A stretch of 64,000 nt of DNA from Thermoleophilales bacterium. Lineage in GTDB: Bacteria; Actinomycetota; Thermoleophilia; Solirubrobacterales; 70-9. Below, in pieces: positions 24,418-33,093 of this stretch. The stretch spans positions 1 to 64,000 of the forward strand of contig JACJWY010000006.1 of NCBI GenBank assembly GCA_020636955.1. Reading direction: 5' to 3'. The notes under the pieces are model-generated. The model saw nothing but the letters and a program-made list of their open reading frames with translations, did not search any database and had not been told where the DNA came from. Each line of letters begins with the position of its first letter. The stretch's first letter is position 1. Both the position numbers and the translations under genes were made by a program.

Positions 24418-25256
24418 ACTTCGAGAAATGGCAAGCCCTCGGCAATGACTACATCATCATCGAAGCCGACGATCTGCCCTGGGAACCGACCCAGGCGAGG
24501 ATCGAGCGCATTTGCGATCCGCATTTCGGAGTCGGCTCCGATGGCGTTCTGCTGATCTCCAGGTCGGATGATCCTGCCTATGCGGCGGAGCTTCGCATCT
24601 TCAATCCGGATGGATCGGAAGCCGAGCTCTCTGGCAACGGTGCAAGGGAAGCGATCCTCTATCTGCGCCGACATGGCTGGACCGACGAGGAGACCTTCAG
24701 CCTCCTGACCGCATCCGGTCCGGTCACTCCGACGATCACTTCGGAACGGACCTGCTCGGTCGAGATGGGACGGGCTTCCACCACTTCAAAGGATTATCCG
24801 GAAGGGGCCCCGGACGGCAAGGGCAAGCTCAGTGCTGGCGACCGGGACTGGAACTTCCAGCATGTATCGATCGGCAACCCGCAATGTGCGATTGAAGCCG
24901 GCGCGGACCTTGAAGAACTGGATCTCGGCAGCATCGGCCCCGGTATCGAGAACAATGTGGTTTTCCCTAACCGCAGCAACGTTTCCTTCTACCGCGTTTC
25001 CGGTTCCAGGGTCAGAGCCAGAATTTTCGAGCGCGGAGTCGGAGAGACCCTCTCCTCGGGTACCGGGGCTTCGGGTGCGGCCGTGGCCGCGTATCTGGCC
25101 GGAGCTCCCAGTCCGATAACGGTAGAACTCGACGGCGGCGAGCTGACGGTTGAAATATCCCCCGAGCTTGACGTGACCCTGACCGGGTGGGCGGAGCCGA
25201 TAGCCGCCGGTGTGCTGGCACCTGAGATGATGGCGGCACTGGCCGACCTCGGCTGA
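24414..25256 (+). CDS. dapF: DapF-family protein with both catalytic Cys replaced by Ser
   Basis: A 280-residue diaminopimelate-epimerase fold in two similar halves. It keeps GNDYI (residues 10-14), PDGSEAE before SGNGAR, VSIGNPQC, and ERGVGET before SSGTGAS. The residues aligned with the two catalytic Cys of DapF are Ser73 (codon TCT) and Ser215 (codon TCG). In known DapF enzymes these Cys act as the acid/base pair and Ser substitutions severely impair catalysis. The start is ATG 24414, overlapping the miaA stop; a TTG at 24402 would add four residues. It lies just before dapL, so a link to DAP metabolism is likely, but epimerase activity is uncertain. Confidence 0.85.
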   Translation: MNFEKWQALGNDYIIIEADDLPWEPTQARIERICDPHFGVGSDGVLLISRSDDPAYAAELRIFNPDGSEAELSGNGAREAILYLRRHGWTDEETFSLLTASGPVTPTITSERTCSVEMGRASTTSKDYPEGAPDGKGKLSAGDRDWNFQHVSIGNPQCAIEAGADLEELDLGSIGPGIENNVVFPNRSNVSFYRVSGSRVRARIFERGVGETLSSGTGASGAAVAAYLAGAPSPITVELDGGELTVEISPELDVTLTGWAEPIAAGVLAPEMMAALADLG

Positions 25257-25290
25257 AGAAACGGCAACGGCCGAGCCGGTTACAACCGGC

Positions 25291-25324
25291 AAACACCCGC
25301 ACCAGACTGAAAACACCCGCACCA
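25291..25324. repeat. Short direct repeat before the aminotransferase gene
   Basis: AAACACCCGCACCA occurs at 25291-25304 and 25311-25324, a 20-bp period, just before the AAGGAGA ribosome-binding site of the aminotransferase. It could be a local duplication or a paired protein-binding site. Confidence 0.6.
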
Positions 25325-25338
25325 ACCCAAGGAGAAAC

Positions 25339-26514
25339 GTGGCGCTGACCGATCCATCCCGGCGACTTCAGGCGATGCCGCCCTACATGTTCGCCGAACT
25401 CGAGAAGAAAATCGCCGACAAACGGGCCGCGGGAATCGACGTGATCAGTCTCGGGATTGGGGATCCCGACCATCCGACCTACCCGCATGTGGTCGAGGCG
25501 ATGCAGCGCGCGGTGGCCGACCGGGGCAACCAGAACTACCCGAGTAACCGGGGCCGCGAAGAGTTCAGGGAGGCTTTCTCGGATTTCTACCGGAACCGGT
25601 TCGGCGTCGATATCGATCCGGAAGATGAAGTGATTCCGGCGATCGGGGCCAAGGAATGCATCTACAACCTCTGCTTTGCCTTTCTCGACCCCGGCGACGT
25701 CGCCCTCGCGTCTGATCCGGGATACCCGGTTTACACCGGCGGACCGATCCTGGCCGGCGCCGAAGCCGTGCTGCTCCCGCTGAAGGAAGAGCTCGGCTTT
25801 GCCCCGGATCTCGATGCGATAGATCAGGGCACTGCAGAACGCGCCCGGCTGCTTTTCCTGAATTACCCGAACAACCCCTCCGGAGCGATAGTGCCCGACG
25901 GGCTCTTCGAGAAGGTGGTTGATTTCGCGCGGGAAAACGAGATTCTGGTGGTCCATGACAACGCCTATTCGGAAACCACCTATGACGGCTACGTAGCCCC
26001 GAGCTTCCTCGCTACTCCCGGCGCCAAGGAGGTCGGAGTGGAAGTCTTTTCACTTTCGAAGGGCTACAACATGACCGGCTGGCGGGTCGGCGCGATTCTC
26101 GGCAACGCGGAAGCCATCAGTACTTACTGGCGCCTCAAGACGAATGTCGACTCGGGGCTGTTCGAGGCGATCCAGCTGGCCGCGGTGGCGGCGCTGGATG
26201 GCCCGTCCGGCCCGCTCGAGGAAATGAACGCGATCTATGCGCGGCGGCGAGACCTCGTGGTGGACACCCTGAGGGCGATCGGCGTGGATGTGGAAAGCCC
26301 CAAGGGGACGATCTACGTCTGGGCGCCGGTTCCGGAGGGATACACCTCGACCAGCTTCTGCGAGAAAGTGCTCGAGGAGGCTGCCGTGGTCATTTCACCC
26401 GGTTCGATGTACGGGCGAAGCGGCGAAGGCTATTTCCGGATCTCCCTGACCACTCCGGACGAGCGCCTGAGCGAGGCCCTGGAGCGGATGCGCGAGCACC
26501 TGGCCCAGGCGTAG
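25339..26514 (+). CDS. dapL: LL-diaminopimelate aminotransferase-type PLP enzyme
   Basis: A 391-residue fold-type I aminotransferase. It has the DapL-like N-terminus (VISLGIGDPDHPTYPHVVEAM), YPSNRG, the NYPNNPSGAI loop, DNAYSE, and the PLP Lys in SLSKGYNMTGWRVG. DapL converts tetrahydrodipicolinate straight to LL-DAP, bypassing the succinylase steps. Nearby dapA, dapB and a dapF-like gene support that role. The start is GTG with AAGGAGA seven bases upstream. Other class I aminotransferases look similar, so substrate specificity is inferred from similarity and context. Confidence 0.8.
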   Translation: MALTDPSRRLQAMPPYMFAELEKKIADKRAAGIDVISLGIGDPDHPTYPHVVEAMQRAVADRGNQNYPSNRGREEFREAFSDFYRNRFGVDIDPEDEVIPAIGAKECIYNLCFAFLDPGDVALASDPGYPVYTGGPILAGAEAVLLPLKEELGFAPDLDAIDQGTAERARLLFLNYPNNPSGAIVPDGLFEKVVDFARENEILVVHDNAYSETTYDGYVAPSFLATPGAKEVGVEVFSLSKGYNMTGWRVGAILGNAEAISTYWRLKTNVDSGLFEAIQLAAVAALDGPSGPLEEMNAIYARRRDLVVDTLRAIGVDVESPKGTIYVWAPVPEGYTSTSFCEKVLEEAAVVISPGSMYGRSGEGYFRISLTTPDERLSEALERMREHLAQA

Positions 26515-26525
26515 TCCCGGGGCGC

Positions 26526-27536
26526 CTAGGCCGCTGCGGGAAGCCTGCCTTCGGCTTCGAGCGTTTCCCGCAGCCCGGTCTTCACGTCCCTCGGGTTCCA
26601 GCCAAGCTCGGTTTTGGCCTTGGTTGCGTCTGCCCAGAATGTGACGCCGTCCGCGGAACTGATCAGTTCGGCAAGGTTGGGAGGCTGATCCATGATTTTC
26701 CCGACCAGCGGACCGACTGGCCGAAGGGCTTTGAGGACCCCGGTGGGCATGTTCCTCTTCGGGACTTTCCGGTCCGCGATCTCGCCGACCTCCTCGAGAA
26801 TCTGCCTCATGGTGAAGTTTCCTTCATTGAGGATGTAGCACTCGCCGTTCTCGCCCTTGTCGAGGATCAGGGCGAGTCCGGCGGCGATGTCTTCGACGTT
26901 GGTCAGGCCGGTGCCGAAATCGGGGAACGGAACCATGGGAAGTTTGCCGTCGAGAAACTGGTGGATGGTCGAGCCGAGTTCGGAGTGATCTTCCGGGCCG
27001 TAGACGCCTCCGGGTTGCGCGATCACGCAGGGCAGGTTTCTCGTCTTGATCAGGTGTAGGGCGATCTGATGGGCTTCATACTTGGTTTCTTCGTAGACCG
27101 AAGTGAATTCGAGCCCGTCCGGGTTGTCGAGATCCGGCCGCCGGTAATCCTCGGTTGCGACGTCGCCGTGCGTGTTGCCGAAGATCGCGCAGGTCGAGAC
27201 GTAAAGCACGCGGGGGATTCCCGCTTCGAGTGCAGCTTCGAGCGTATTCGCCGTTCCTTCCACATTCGCCTTGCGCAAGACGGGTATGCGCTCCTTGGGG
27301 ATTCCGACCTCATACAGGGCGGCGTTGTGAAGGAGGGCATCGTGGTCTTTCATCCATTCGGCCAGGCGGGGGCGTGAAGACAGATCGCCGTCTACGAGTT
27401 CGCAGCCGATCGCTTCGAGGCCGGTCGCTTTGGTGCGGTCCCTGACCAGGCAGGTCAACTGATGTCCCTGCTCGACCAGATGCCTGGCTGTCGCACCGCC
27501 GATGAATCCTGTCGCTCCCGTCATGAAAATCTTCAT
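26526..27536 (-). CDS. NAD-dependent epimerase/dehydratase (extended SDR)
   Basis: A 336-residue short-chain dehydrogenase-like protein, starting at the ATG at 27536 (MKIFMTGATGFIGG). The nucleotide-binding motif is TGATGFIGG; the catalytic YxxxK appears as YEETKYEAH near residue 150, preceded by the conserved Ser/Thr strand (STCAIFG). The family includes dihydroflavonol reductase-like and sugar-epimerase enzymes; the substrate cannot be deduced. It is convergent with the aminotransferase gene and divergent from hflX. Confidence 0.85.
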   Translation of the reverse strand: MKIFMTGATGFIGGATARHLVEQGHQLTCLVRDRTKATGLEAIGCELVDGDLSSRPRLAEWMKDHDALLHNAALYEVGIPKERIPVLRKANVEGTANTLEAALEAGIPRVLYVSTCAIFGNTHGDVATEDYRRPDLDNPDGLEFTSVYEETKYEAHQIALHLIKTRNLPCVIAQPGGVYGPEDHSELGSTIHQFLDGKLPMVPFPDFGTGLTNVEDIAAGLALILDKGENGECYILNEGNFTMRQILEEVGEIADRKVPKRNMPTGVLKALRPVGPLVGKIMDQPPNLAELISSADGVTFWADATKAKTELGWNPRDVKTGLRETLEAEGRLPAAA

Positions 27537-27599
27537 GGGCGGAGCGTACCGCGAGCGAGTCGATTCGCGGGCTGGGTCCACCTGGCCCCGGGTTCTAGG

Positions 27600-28874
27600 A
27601 TGCAGCAGGTGACTGAATCAGTCGAGACATCCGGCAGCCGCCGGGCCAAACAGCGGGCGATGATGATCGCCGTGGATCAGACCGGCGAGGCAACCCTCTC
27701 CGAGTTGGCAGAGCTGCTCAAGACCGCCGGGGTGGCCACGGTCGGCGAAGTGCTCCAGCGCCGCAGCGAACCCGATCCGGACCGCTACCTGGGCCGTGGC
27801 AAGCTGGAAGAGGTGAAGGAGGACATCAAGCGCGCCGGGGCAAATCTGGTCGCCTGTGATGACGAGCTGGCGCCACGCCAGGAACGGAATCTGGAGGCAG
27901 CTCTCGGAGTGCCGGTGATCGACCGCACCGCGATCATCCTCGACATATTCGCTGACCACGCCCACACCGCCGAAGGAAAGCTGCAGGTCGAGCTGGCCCA
28001 GCTCCAGTACAACATGGCGCGAATGAGAGGCCTGTGGACCCACCTCGAAAGACTCGGTGCGGGTATCGGCACCAGGGGCCCGGGCGAATCGCAGATCGAG
28101 ACCGACCGTCGTCTGGCCCGTGACCGGATCTCCGATCTGCGGCGAAAGCTCCGTCACGTCGAGCAGAATCGAGGCGTGATGCGAAGCCGCCGTCAGGATT
28201 CCTCGCTGCCGCAGGTAGCGTTGGCCGGTTACACCAACGCCGGCAAGTCCACCCTGCTGAACGCTTTGACCGGGGCCGGGATCGGCGTCGCTGACCGGCT
28301 CTTTCATACCCTGGATCCGACCACAAGAGCTTTTGAATACGAGGGGCGCAGATATCTGATCACCGACACGGTCGGGTTCATCAAGAAGCTTCCGCATCAG
28401 GTTGTCGAGGCGTTCAAGGCGACCCTCGAGGAAACGGTACTCGCCGATCTGATCCTGCATGTGGTGGACGCCTCGGCCGGTGAGGAAAAGATGCTGGAAG
28501 AGATGGCGGCTGCCGACGCCGTGCTCGACGAAATCGGCGCCGGGGAAAAGCCGAGGATGCTGGTGTTGAACAAGATTGACCTGCTCGATGAAGAGGAAAG
28601 GGCCGAGGTCAGGATCAACCATCCTGACGCCGTTCAGGTCTCGGCGATGACCGGTCAAGGCCTGGAGCGTCTGCGCGCGGAGATGGAGAGGGCATTCGAG
28701 GAAACCATGGCGCCGGTAGAGCTTCTGGTCCCCTACACGGAAGGTTCCCGTCTTCACGAGCTGCATGAGGTGGCCGGCAAGGTCGATCGCGAGGACGGAC
28801 CCGAGGGCGTACTGGTCCGAACCCGGCTTCCGCTGGGCGAGATGCATCGGTTTGCTGACCTCGTGACCAACTAG
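27600..28874 (+). CDS. hflX: GTPase HflX
   Basis: A 424-residue ribosome-associated GTPase that rescues or splits stalled 70S ribosomes. The HflX N-terminal domain (LGRGKLEEVKEDI; then IETDRRLARDRI after the GTRGPGE loop) precedes the G domain with G1 GYTNAGKST, G3 DTVGF, and G4 NKID. ATG 27600 is chosen; an in-frame extension to 27462 runs antisense through the epimerase gene. It is followed at 11 bp by dut. Confidence 0.94.
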   Translation: MQQVTESVETSGSRRAKQRAMMIAVDQTGEATLSELAELLKTAGVATVGEVLQRRSEPDPDRYLGRGKLEEVKEDIKRAGANLVACDDELAPRQERNLEAALGVPVIDRTAIILDIFADHAHTAEGKLQVELAQLQYNMARMRGLWTHLERLGAGIGTRGPGESQIETDRRLARDRISDLRRKLRHVEQNRGVMRSRRQDSSLPQVALAGYTNAGKSTLLNALTGAGIGVADRLFHTLDPTTRAFEYEGRRYLITDTVGFIKKLPHQVVEAFKATLEETVLADLILHVVDASAGEEKMLEEMAAADAVLDEIGAGEKPRMLVLNKIDLLDEEERAEVRINHPDAVQVSAMTGQGLERLRAEMERAFEETMAPVELLVPYTEGSRLHELHEVAGKVDREDGPEGVLVRTRLPLGEMHRFADLVTN

Positions 28875-28885
28875 AGTTCCGGGCG

Positions 28886-29317
28886 ATGGAACTCAAGGTC
28901 CAGCTGCTCCGCGATTCGGCGACCACTCCCACCCGTGCCCATGAAGGGGACGCGGGGCTTGACCTGTATGCGGCGGAGGCTGCCCATATCGGCCCGGGTG
29001 AACGCTGGCAGGTTGCAACCGGTATCGCCGTTGAAATACCGGAAGCTCACGCGGGTCTCATCCTTCCGCGTTCGGGACTGGCAAAGCGGCATGGCATTTC
29101 CCTGGTTAATGCCCCCGGGCTCATCGACGCGGGCTATCGGGGTGAGGTGGGGGTGCTACTGCTCAACAACGACCCCGCCGAGGTTTTCCGGATCAAGCCC
29201 GGCGACCGGATCGCCCAGCTTCTGGTCGTGCCATTCGCAACGGTGGAACCGGTCGAGTCGGAGGCACTGAGCGAGACCGTCCGCGGTGAAGGCGGTTTCG
29301 GTTCGACCGGGGCCTAG
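28886..29317 (+). CDS. dut: dUTP diphosphatase
   Basis: A 143-residue trimeric dUTPase that hydrolyses dUTP to dUMP, protecting DNA from uracil. All five motifs are visible: GDAGLDLYA, PRSGLA, NAPGLIDAGYRGE, GDRIAQLLVVP, and the C-terminal P-loop-like RGEGGFGSTG. Full length for the family. Convergent with gatD, with 10 bp between the stops. Confidence 0.96.
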   Translation: MELKVQLLRDSATTPTRAHEGDAGLDLYAAEAAHIGPGERWQVATGIAVEIPEAHAGLILPRSGLAKRHGISLVNAPGLIDAGYRGEVGVLLLNNDPAEVFRIKPGDRIAQLLVVPFATVEPVESEALSETVRGEGGFGSTGA

Positions 29318-29327
29318 GGACGAGGAC

Positions 29328-30062
29328 TCAGCCGGCCCTTGCTGCGGCGAGGGCGGCCTCGTGGGCGGCTTGTTCAAGCGAATCTTCCAGCGGCTCCAGT
29401 TCGGGTCGCTCGCCGTGGTGATGCTCGAGTCCGGTCGAGATGAGGTGATCGGCAAGCCAGGCGTTCTTGGGCAGTAGCGGTCCGTGAAGGTACGTCCCGA
29501 TCAGGTTGTCCTCGCGAACTCCCTCGAACCCGTCCTCGCCATTGTTCCCGTGGCCATGGAGCACCCGGCCCAGAGGTGCTGACGCACCGAGCCTGGTCCG
29601 GCCGCCGTGGTTCTCGAAACCGGCGAGCACCCGCTTTTCGTTTTCCAGATCCACTTCGATCGAGACCGGACCGATCAGCCGGGGCCCGGGTTCGCGCACA
29701 GTCTTCAGATCGACCAGTCCGAGGCCCTCGATCCTCTCGCCCTCGAGTTCGTAGGAATGGCCGAGCAACTGGTAGCCGCCGCAGACCGCGAGGATGGCGG
29801 CGCCTGTCTCTTTCGCCTTGCGCATCGACTCCTGTTTGGTTTCGAGCAGGTCGCGGGCCACAGCCTTCTGGTCGCGGTCCTGGCCGCCCCCCATGTAGAG
29901 CAGGTCGAAGGCGCCGGGGTCAAATCGGTCGCCGGGGCCGCAGCGCGTCACCTCGAAATCGATCCCCCGCCATTCGCAGCGGTGCTGGAGAAAGAGCATG
30001 TTGCCCCGGTCCGCGTAGATGTTCATCTGGTCCGGGTAGAGGCTGAGCAGGCGGAGCTTCAT
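29328..30062 (-). CDS. gatD: Lipid II isoglutaminyl synthase, glutaminase subunit
   Basis: A 244-residue class I glutamine amidotransferase of the CobB/CobQ type. The nucleophile Cys lies in LAVCGGYQLLG near residue 93, and the catalytic His is in GTYLHGPLLPKN near residue 190. It supplies ammonia to MurT for amidation of D-Glu in the stem peptide, giving D-isoglutamine in peptidoglycan. In most Gram-positives gatD directly follows murT; here a methyltransferase gene lies between them, and gatD starts 36 bp after it. Confidence 0.93.
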   Translation of the reverse strand: MKLRLLSLYPDQMNIYADRGNMLFLQHRCEWRGIDFEVTRCGPGDRFDPGAFDLLYMGGGQDRDQKAVARDLLETKQESMRKAKETGAAILAVCGGYQLLGHSYELEGERIEGLGLVDLKTVREPGPRLIGPVSIEVDLENEKRVLAGFENHGGRTRLGASAPLGRVLHGHGNNGEDGFEGVREDNLIGTYLHGPLLPKNAWLADHLISTGLEHHHGERPELEPLEDSLEQAAHEAALAAARAG

Positions 30063-30098
30063 GTCGAAACCCTATGGCTCGGAGAGCTGCGGTACGGC

Positions 30099-30854
30099 TC
30101 AGCGGGCGGCGGCATCGTGACCTGCGACGACTATTACCGAGCCAATGTGACGATCCGTCTCCGGAATTTCGATCGCACGAAGCGCGACCAGGCCGGCAGC
30201 TTCGAGTTCGTCGGCGAGGGAGTGGCGGTCGATCCGGTAGAGGGAGATGCGATCCTCCGACTCTTCAAAGGAGCCGTCCGGACCGACCACCTGCCGGAGC
30301 CGGACGACGGTCAGCGATTCCGGGTCCGATTCCACTTCCACCGGTCTGCTCGCGTAGACCCAGCCACCAATCTCCCTGACGTCCGGGAGGACATCGACCG
30401 AACGCGAAACGTCAGGCACCCACTCGGAGATCGCGAATGCGGCAATCCCTTCCGGTCCGAGCCGGTCCCTGACTCCCTTCAGAAGGTCGCACCGGGCCGG
30501 CTCGCCTCCGAGGATGTGCAGGAGCTGCTGCGGCGCGAAGATCGTCTCGAAGCGGTCCCGTCCCAGGTCCAGTCCGGCAAGTCGGGTTACGTCGCCGGCT
30601 ACCGCCTCGACGGATTCCGTTTCCGAGAGACGGTTCAGCTCGCCGGTCAGACGGGGATCGAGGTCTACCCCGATCACCTGTCGACCGGCCCGGGCGAGAT
30701 GCCGGGCCACTCGCCCGATTCCGCAACCGAGATCGAGCACAGGCGACGAACCCGACGACAGCTCATCCCAGGCCGGGAGATCCGCCGTGTATCCACAGGA
30801 CTCGACCAGCTGCCAGATCGCTTCCCTCGGCGATTTCTCGTCGCTGAGGATCAA
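30099..30854 (-). CDS. SAM-dependent methyltransferase between murT and gatD
   Basis: A 251-residue class I methyltransferase with the SAM motif VLDLGCGIGRVARHL and the acidic end of strand two (VIGVDLD). The proposed start is TTG at 30854, which overlaps the murT stop as TTGA. An upstream in-frame extension would read through murT in another frame with a low-complexity translation. The substrate is unknown. The coupling to murT and the position before gatD suggest a cell-envelope or peptidoglycan-precursor role; this is inference. Confidence 0.85.
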   Translation of the reverse strand: MILSDEKSPREAIWQLVESCGYTADLPAWDELSSGSSPVLDLGCGIGRVARHLARAGRQVIGVDLDPRLTGELNRLSETESVEAVAGDVTRLAGLDLGRDRFETIFAPQQLLHILGGEPARCDLLKGVRDRLGPEGIAAFAISEWVPDVSRSVDVLPDVREIGGWVYASRPVEVESDPESLTVVRLRQVVGPDGSFEESEDRISLYRIDRHSLADELEAAGLVALRAIEIPETDRHIGSVIVVAGHDAAAR

Positions 30855-32203
30855 CCTTCCCAGTACTTCTCGGTGTCCCCGCGGTCGGCCAGCAGTTTCC
30901 TCAGGTCGAGCAGTGCGGTGTAGGTCGGTAATGCGAAAAGCGCCTCTTTGGCGCCGCCAAGCGCGCGGTCGAGCGCCTCCTCGAGGTTGCCGATCACCTC
31001 GACCCGGTCTGCCGGCCAGCCGGCGTATTTGAGGCGAAGCGCCATTTCGGAAGCCCGCGTCCCGGTGCATGTCACCTTCCCGATCCGGTCGGCCAGCATC
31101 TCGAAGTCGGCGTCCCAGATCCATGAGACGTCGCGACCGTCGGCAATCCGGTCGTTCAGGGCGATCCAGAGATCGACCGGGGCAGGCTCGAGGGAAAGCG
31201 TACGGATCACTTCGTTTGCCCCGGCCGGATTCTTGATCAGAAGGATCGAAAGAGTGGTCTCCTTGATCCGGATACGTTCGACCCGACCGAACACAGCCTT
31301 CATCGATGCCAGGCTCCGGACCGAAGCCTCTACCGGTACTCCCATCTGACGGGCCGTGGAGATCGCTCCAAGCGCGTTGTAGAGGTTGTAGAGGCCGGGG
31401 AGAGGCAACTCGAGCTTCGAGGAGCCTTCGGGCGAGTCAATCCTCGCCGTAACGCCCGACATGCCCCTGAGAGTGATCCGGTTGGCCGAGACGTCCGGTT
31501 CGGGTCGGCGCATGCCACAGCTTTCGCAGTGGTAGTGACCGAGATGGCCCACGAAAGCCCGGTCATAGGTGAGTTCGTGTCCACAGACACGGCAGAGCTT
31601 GGCATCGAAGGCATGCTGAAGTTCGGAAAGCGCCTGCGACTCATCGGCGATGCCGAAATAGCTGGTGCCGGGGCCGCTGGAGTTGCCGATGTCGGCGATC
31701 AGCGGGTCATCGGCATTGAGAACGAAGTCGGATCGATCGGCGCTCCTGGTGGCCAGATCGGCCCAGGCGTCGGCCAGGGCCTCGGTCTCGCCATAACGGT
31801 CGAGCTGATCGCGGAAGAGGTTGCCGAGCAGGATCGTGCGCGGTTCCAGCCGATCGGCCACCTCCGGAAGCCAGGCTTCATCGACTTCGAAGAGTCCCTC
31901 GGTTCCGTGCTGTTCGAGCAGCGCCGTGGCGACGCCCCAGGTCATGTTGGAGCCGGCCCGGTTGTGAACCGGCCGCCTTCCGGCTCCTTCGAGGATCGTC
32001 GCGAGCATCGATGCAGTGGTGGTCTTTCCATTGGTAGCGCTGATCAGGGTGGTTCCCTCGCTCAGCCTGGCGCCCAGCTTGTCGATCGCGTTTGGGTCGA
32101 GTTTGAGCAGAACCCTGCCGGGCAGGGTGGTTCCGCCGCCTCTTCCGGTTGCCCGGCTCAGTCGGCCGATCGACCGGGCGATCCAGGCCTTGAATCCGAT
32201 CAA
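30851..32203 (-). CDS. murT: Lipid II isoglutaminyl synthase, Mur-ligase-like subunit
   Basis: A 450-residue Mur-ligase family ATPase. It shows the P-loop TNGKTTTASML, the HNRAGSNMTWG segment, and an inserted four-Cys zinc ribbon (CRVCG...CESCG) typical of MurT. The C-terminal DUF1727 domain follows. With GatD it amidates the alpha-carboxyl of D-Glu in lipid II. The start is TTG at 32203, overlapping the lipid-kinase stop as TTGA; the following SRATGRGGGTTLPG is the normal N-terminus. Its stop overlaps the TTG of the next gene in the same way. Confidence 0.94.
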   Translation of the reverse strand: MIGFKAWIARSIGRLSRATGRGGGTTLPGRVLLKLDPNAIDKLGARLSEGTTLISATNGKTTTASMLATILEGAGRRPVHNRAGSNMTWGVATALLEQHGTEGLFEVDEAWLPEVADRLEPRTILLGNLFRDQLDRYGETEALADAWADLATRSADRSDFVLNADDPLIADIGNSSGPGTSYFGIADESQALSELQHAFDAKLCRVCGHELTYDRAFVGHLGHYHCESCGMRRPEPDVSANRITLRGMSGVTARIDSPEGSSKLELPLPGLYNLYNALGAISTARQMGVPVEASVRSLASMKAVFGRVERIRIKETTLSILLIKNPAGANEVIRTLSLEPAPVDLWIALNDRIADGRDVSWIWDADFEMLADRIGKVTCTGTRASEMALRLKYAGWPADRVEVIGNLEEALDRALGGAKEALFALPTYTALLDLRKLLADRGDTEKYWEG

Positions 32204-33093
32204 GAGGCTGGCTCCGGCACGATCATCTTCAGAGCCGCGGGAATAACCCTGATGGTCGCCGGAAGCTCGGTCAGCGGATCCCCGTCCGCATAGACGGTGA
32301 AGGGTCGGCTGGCCCGCACCTCGATCGAGGTGACCTGACGGGTGGAGACCGTGTCGTTGTCAACTATGTGGGTGCCCTTGAAGACCTTTGGCATGTTCGA
32401 AAGGAACCGGAACTTGCCGACCTCGCCGATCGTGACCAGGTCCAGCTTGCCGTCGTCGATCTCGGCGGTTGGTGCGACGTTCATGCCACCACCGTAGAAA
32501 CCGTTGTTCGCGACGATGATCGTGTACCCGGTGATCCGGCTCTGGATACCGCTTTCGATCAGCGTGAACCGGGCCGGTTTCCAGCGGAGCAGTGCTCGCA
32601 GGGCGGCGTAGGCGTAGACGGGCCTGCCTTTCAGCAGGCGGGACTGATTTGCAATCCGGTTCGCGTCGGAGTCGAAGCCGACCGAGGCAATGCCCAGAAA
32701 ACGCTCTCCGTTGGCGTCTCCGACGTCGATCTGGCGGGTGAAGCCGGCCGTCAGGCAATCGACTGCGGCGGTCGGATCGGTTGGGATCCCCAAGCCCCGG
32801 GCGAGGTCGTTGCCGCGTCCGGCGGGAATGAGCCCGACCGGAGAGTCGACACCTGCCATCGCGCCGCCGACCGCTCCGATCAGGCCGTCGCCACTGAGAA
32901 CTACCGGGATCTCGCGGGCATCGACGGCTTCGAAGGCAAGGTCGACCCCATGTTCCAGCGAACGCGTTTTCTCGACCCGGAAGGGGACCCGCAGGGCGTC
33001 GAGCCGGCTCTCGACTACGGGCAGGACCTGCTTCGAGCGTCCACCGCCGGAGCTCGGGTTCACGATCAGGGTGTAGGCAGGTTCTTCGGTCAT
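32200..33093 (-). CDS. Diacylglycerol/sphingosine kinase-family lipid kinase
   Basis: A 297-residue DAGK-catalytic family protein (YegS/BmrU-like). It has NPSSGGGR at the N-terminus, the catalytic loop SGDGLIGAV (usually GGDGT), and IPAGRGNDLARGLGI. It probably phosphorylates a lipid alcohol at the inner membrane face. The start is ATG 33093, overlapping the upstream methyltransferase stop (ATGA); an ATG at 33123 would add ten residues. The first Gly of GGDGT is Ser and the Thr is Leu, which is a departure worth noting. Confidence 0.88.
   Translation of the reverse strand: MTEEPAYTLIVNPSSGGGRSKQVLPVVESRLDALRVPFRVEKTRSLEHGVDLAFEAVDAREIPVVLSGDGLIGAVGGAMAGVDSPVGLIPAGRGNDLARGLGIPTDPTAAVDCLTAGFTRQIDVGDANGERFLGIASVGFDSDANRIANQSRLLKGRPVYAYAALRALLRWKPARFTLIESGIQSRITGYTIIVANNGFYGGGMNVAPTAEIDDGKLDLVTIGEVGKFRFLSNMPKVFKGTHIVDNDTVSTRQVTSIEVRASRPFTVYADGDPLTELPATIRVIPAALKMIVPEPAS

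Noticed and set aside
25276..25291. GCCGGTTACAACCGGC as a terminator after the dapF-like gene
   Set aside because: The loop is too short and there is no T run; expression of dapL from the same transcript is as likely.
27462..27599. N-terminal extension of HflX
   Set aside because: It overlaps the start of the divergent epimerase gene and adds non-conserved residues.
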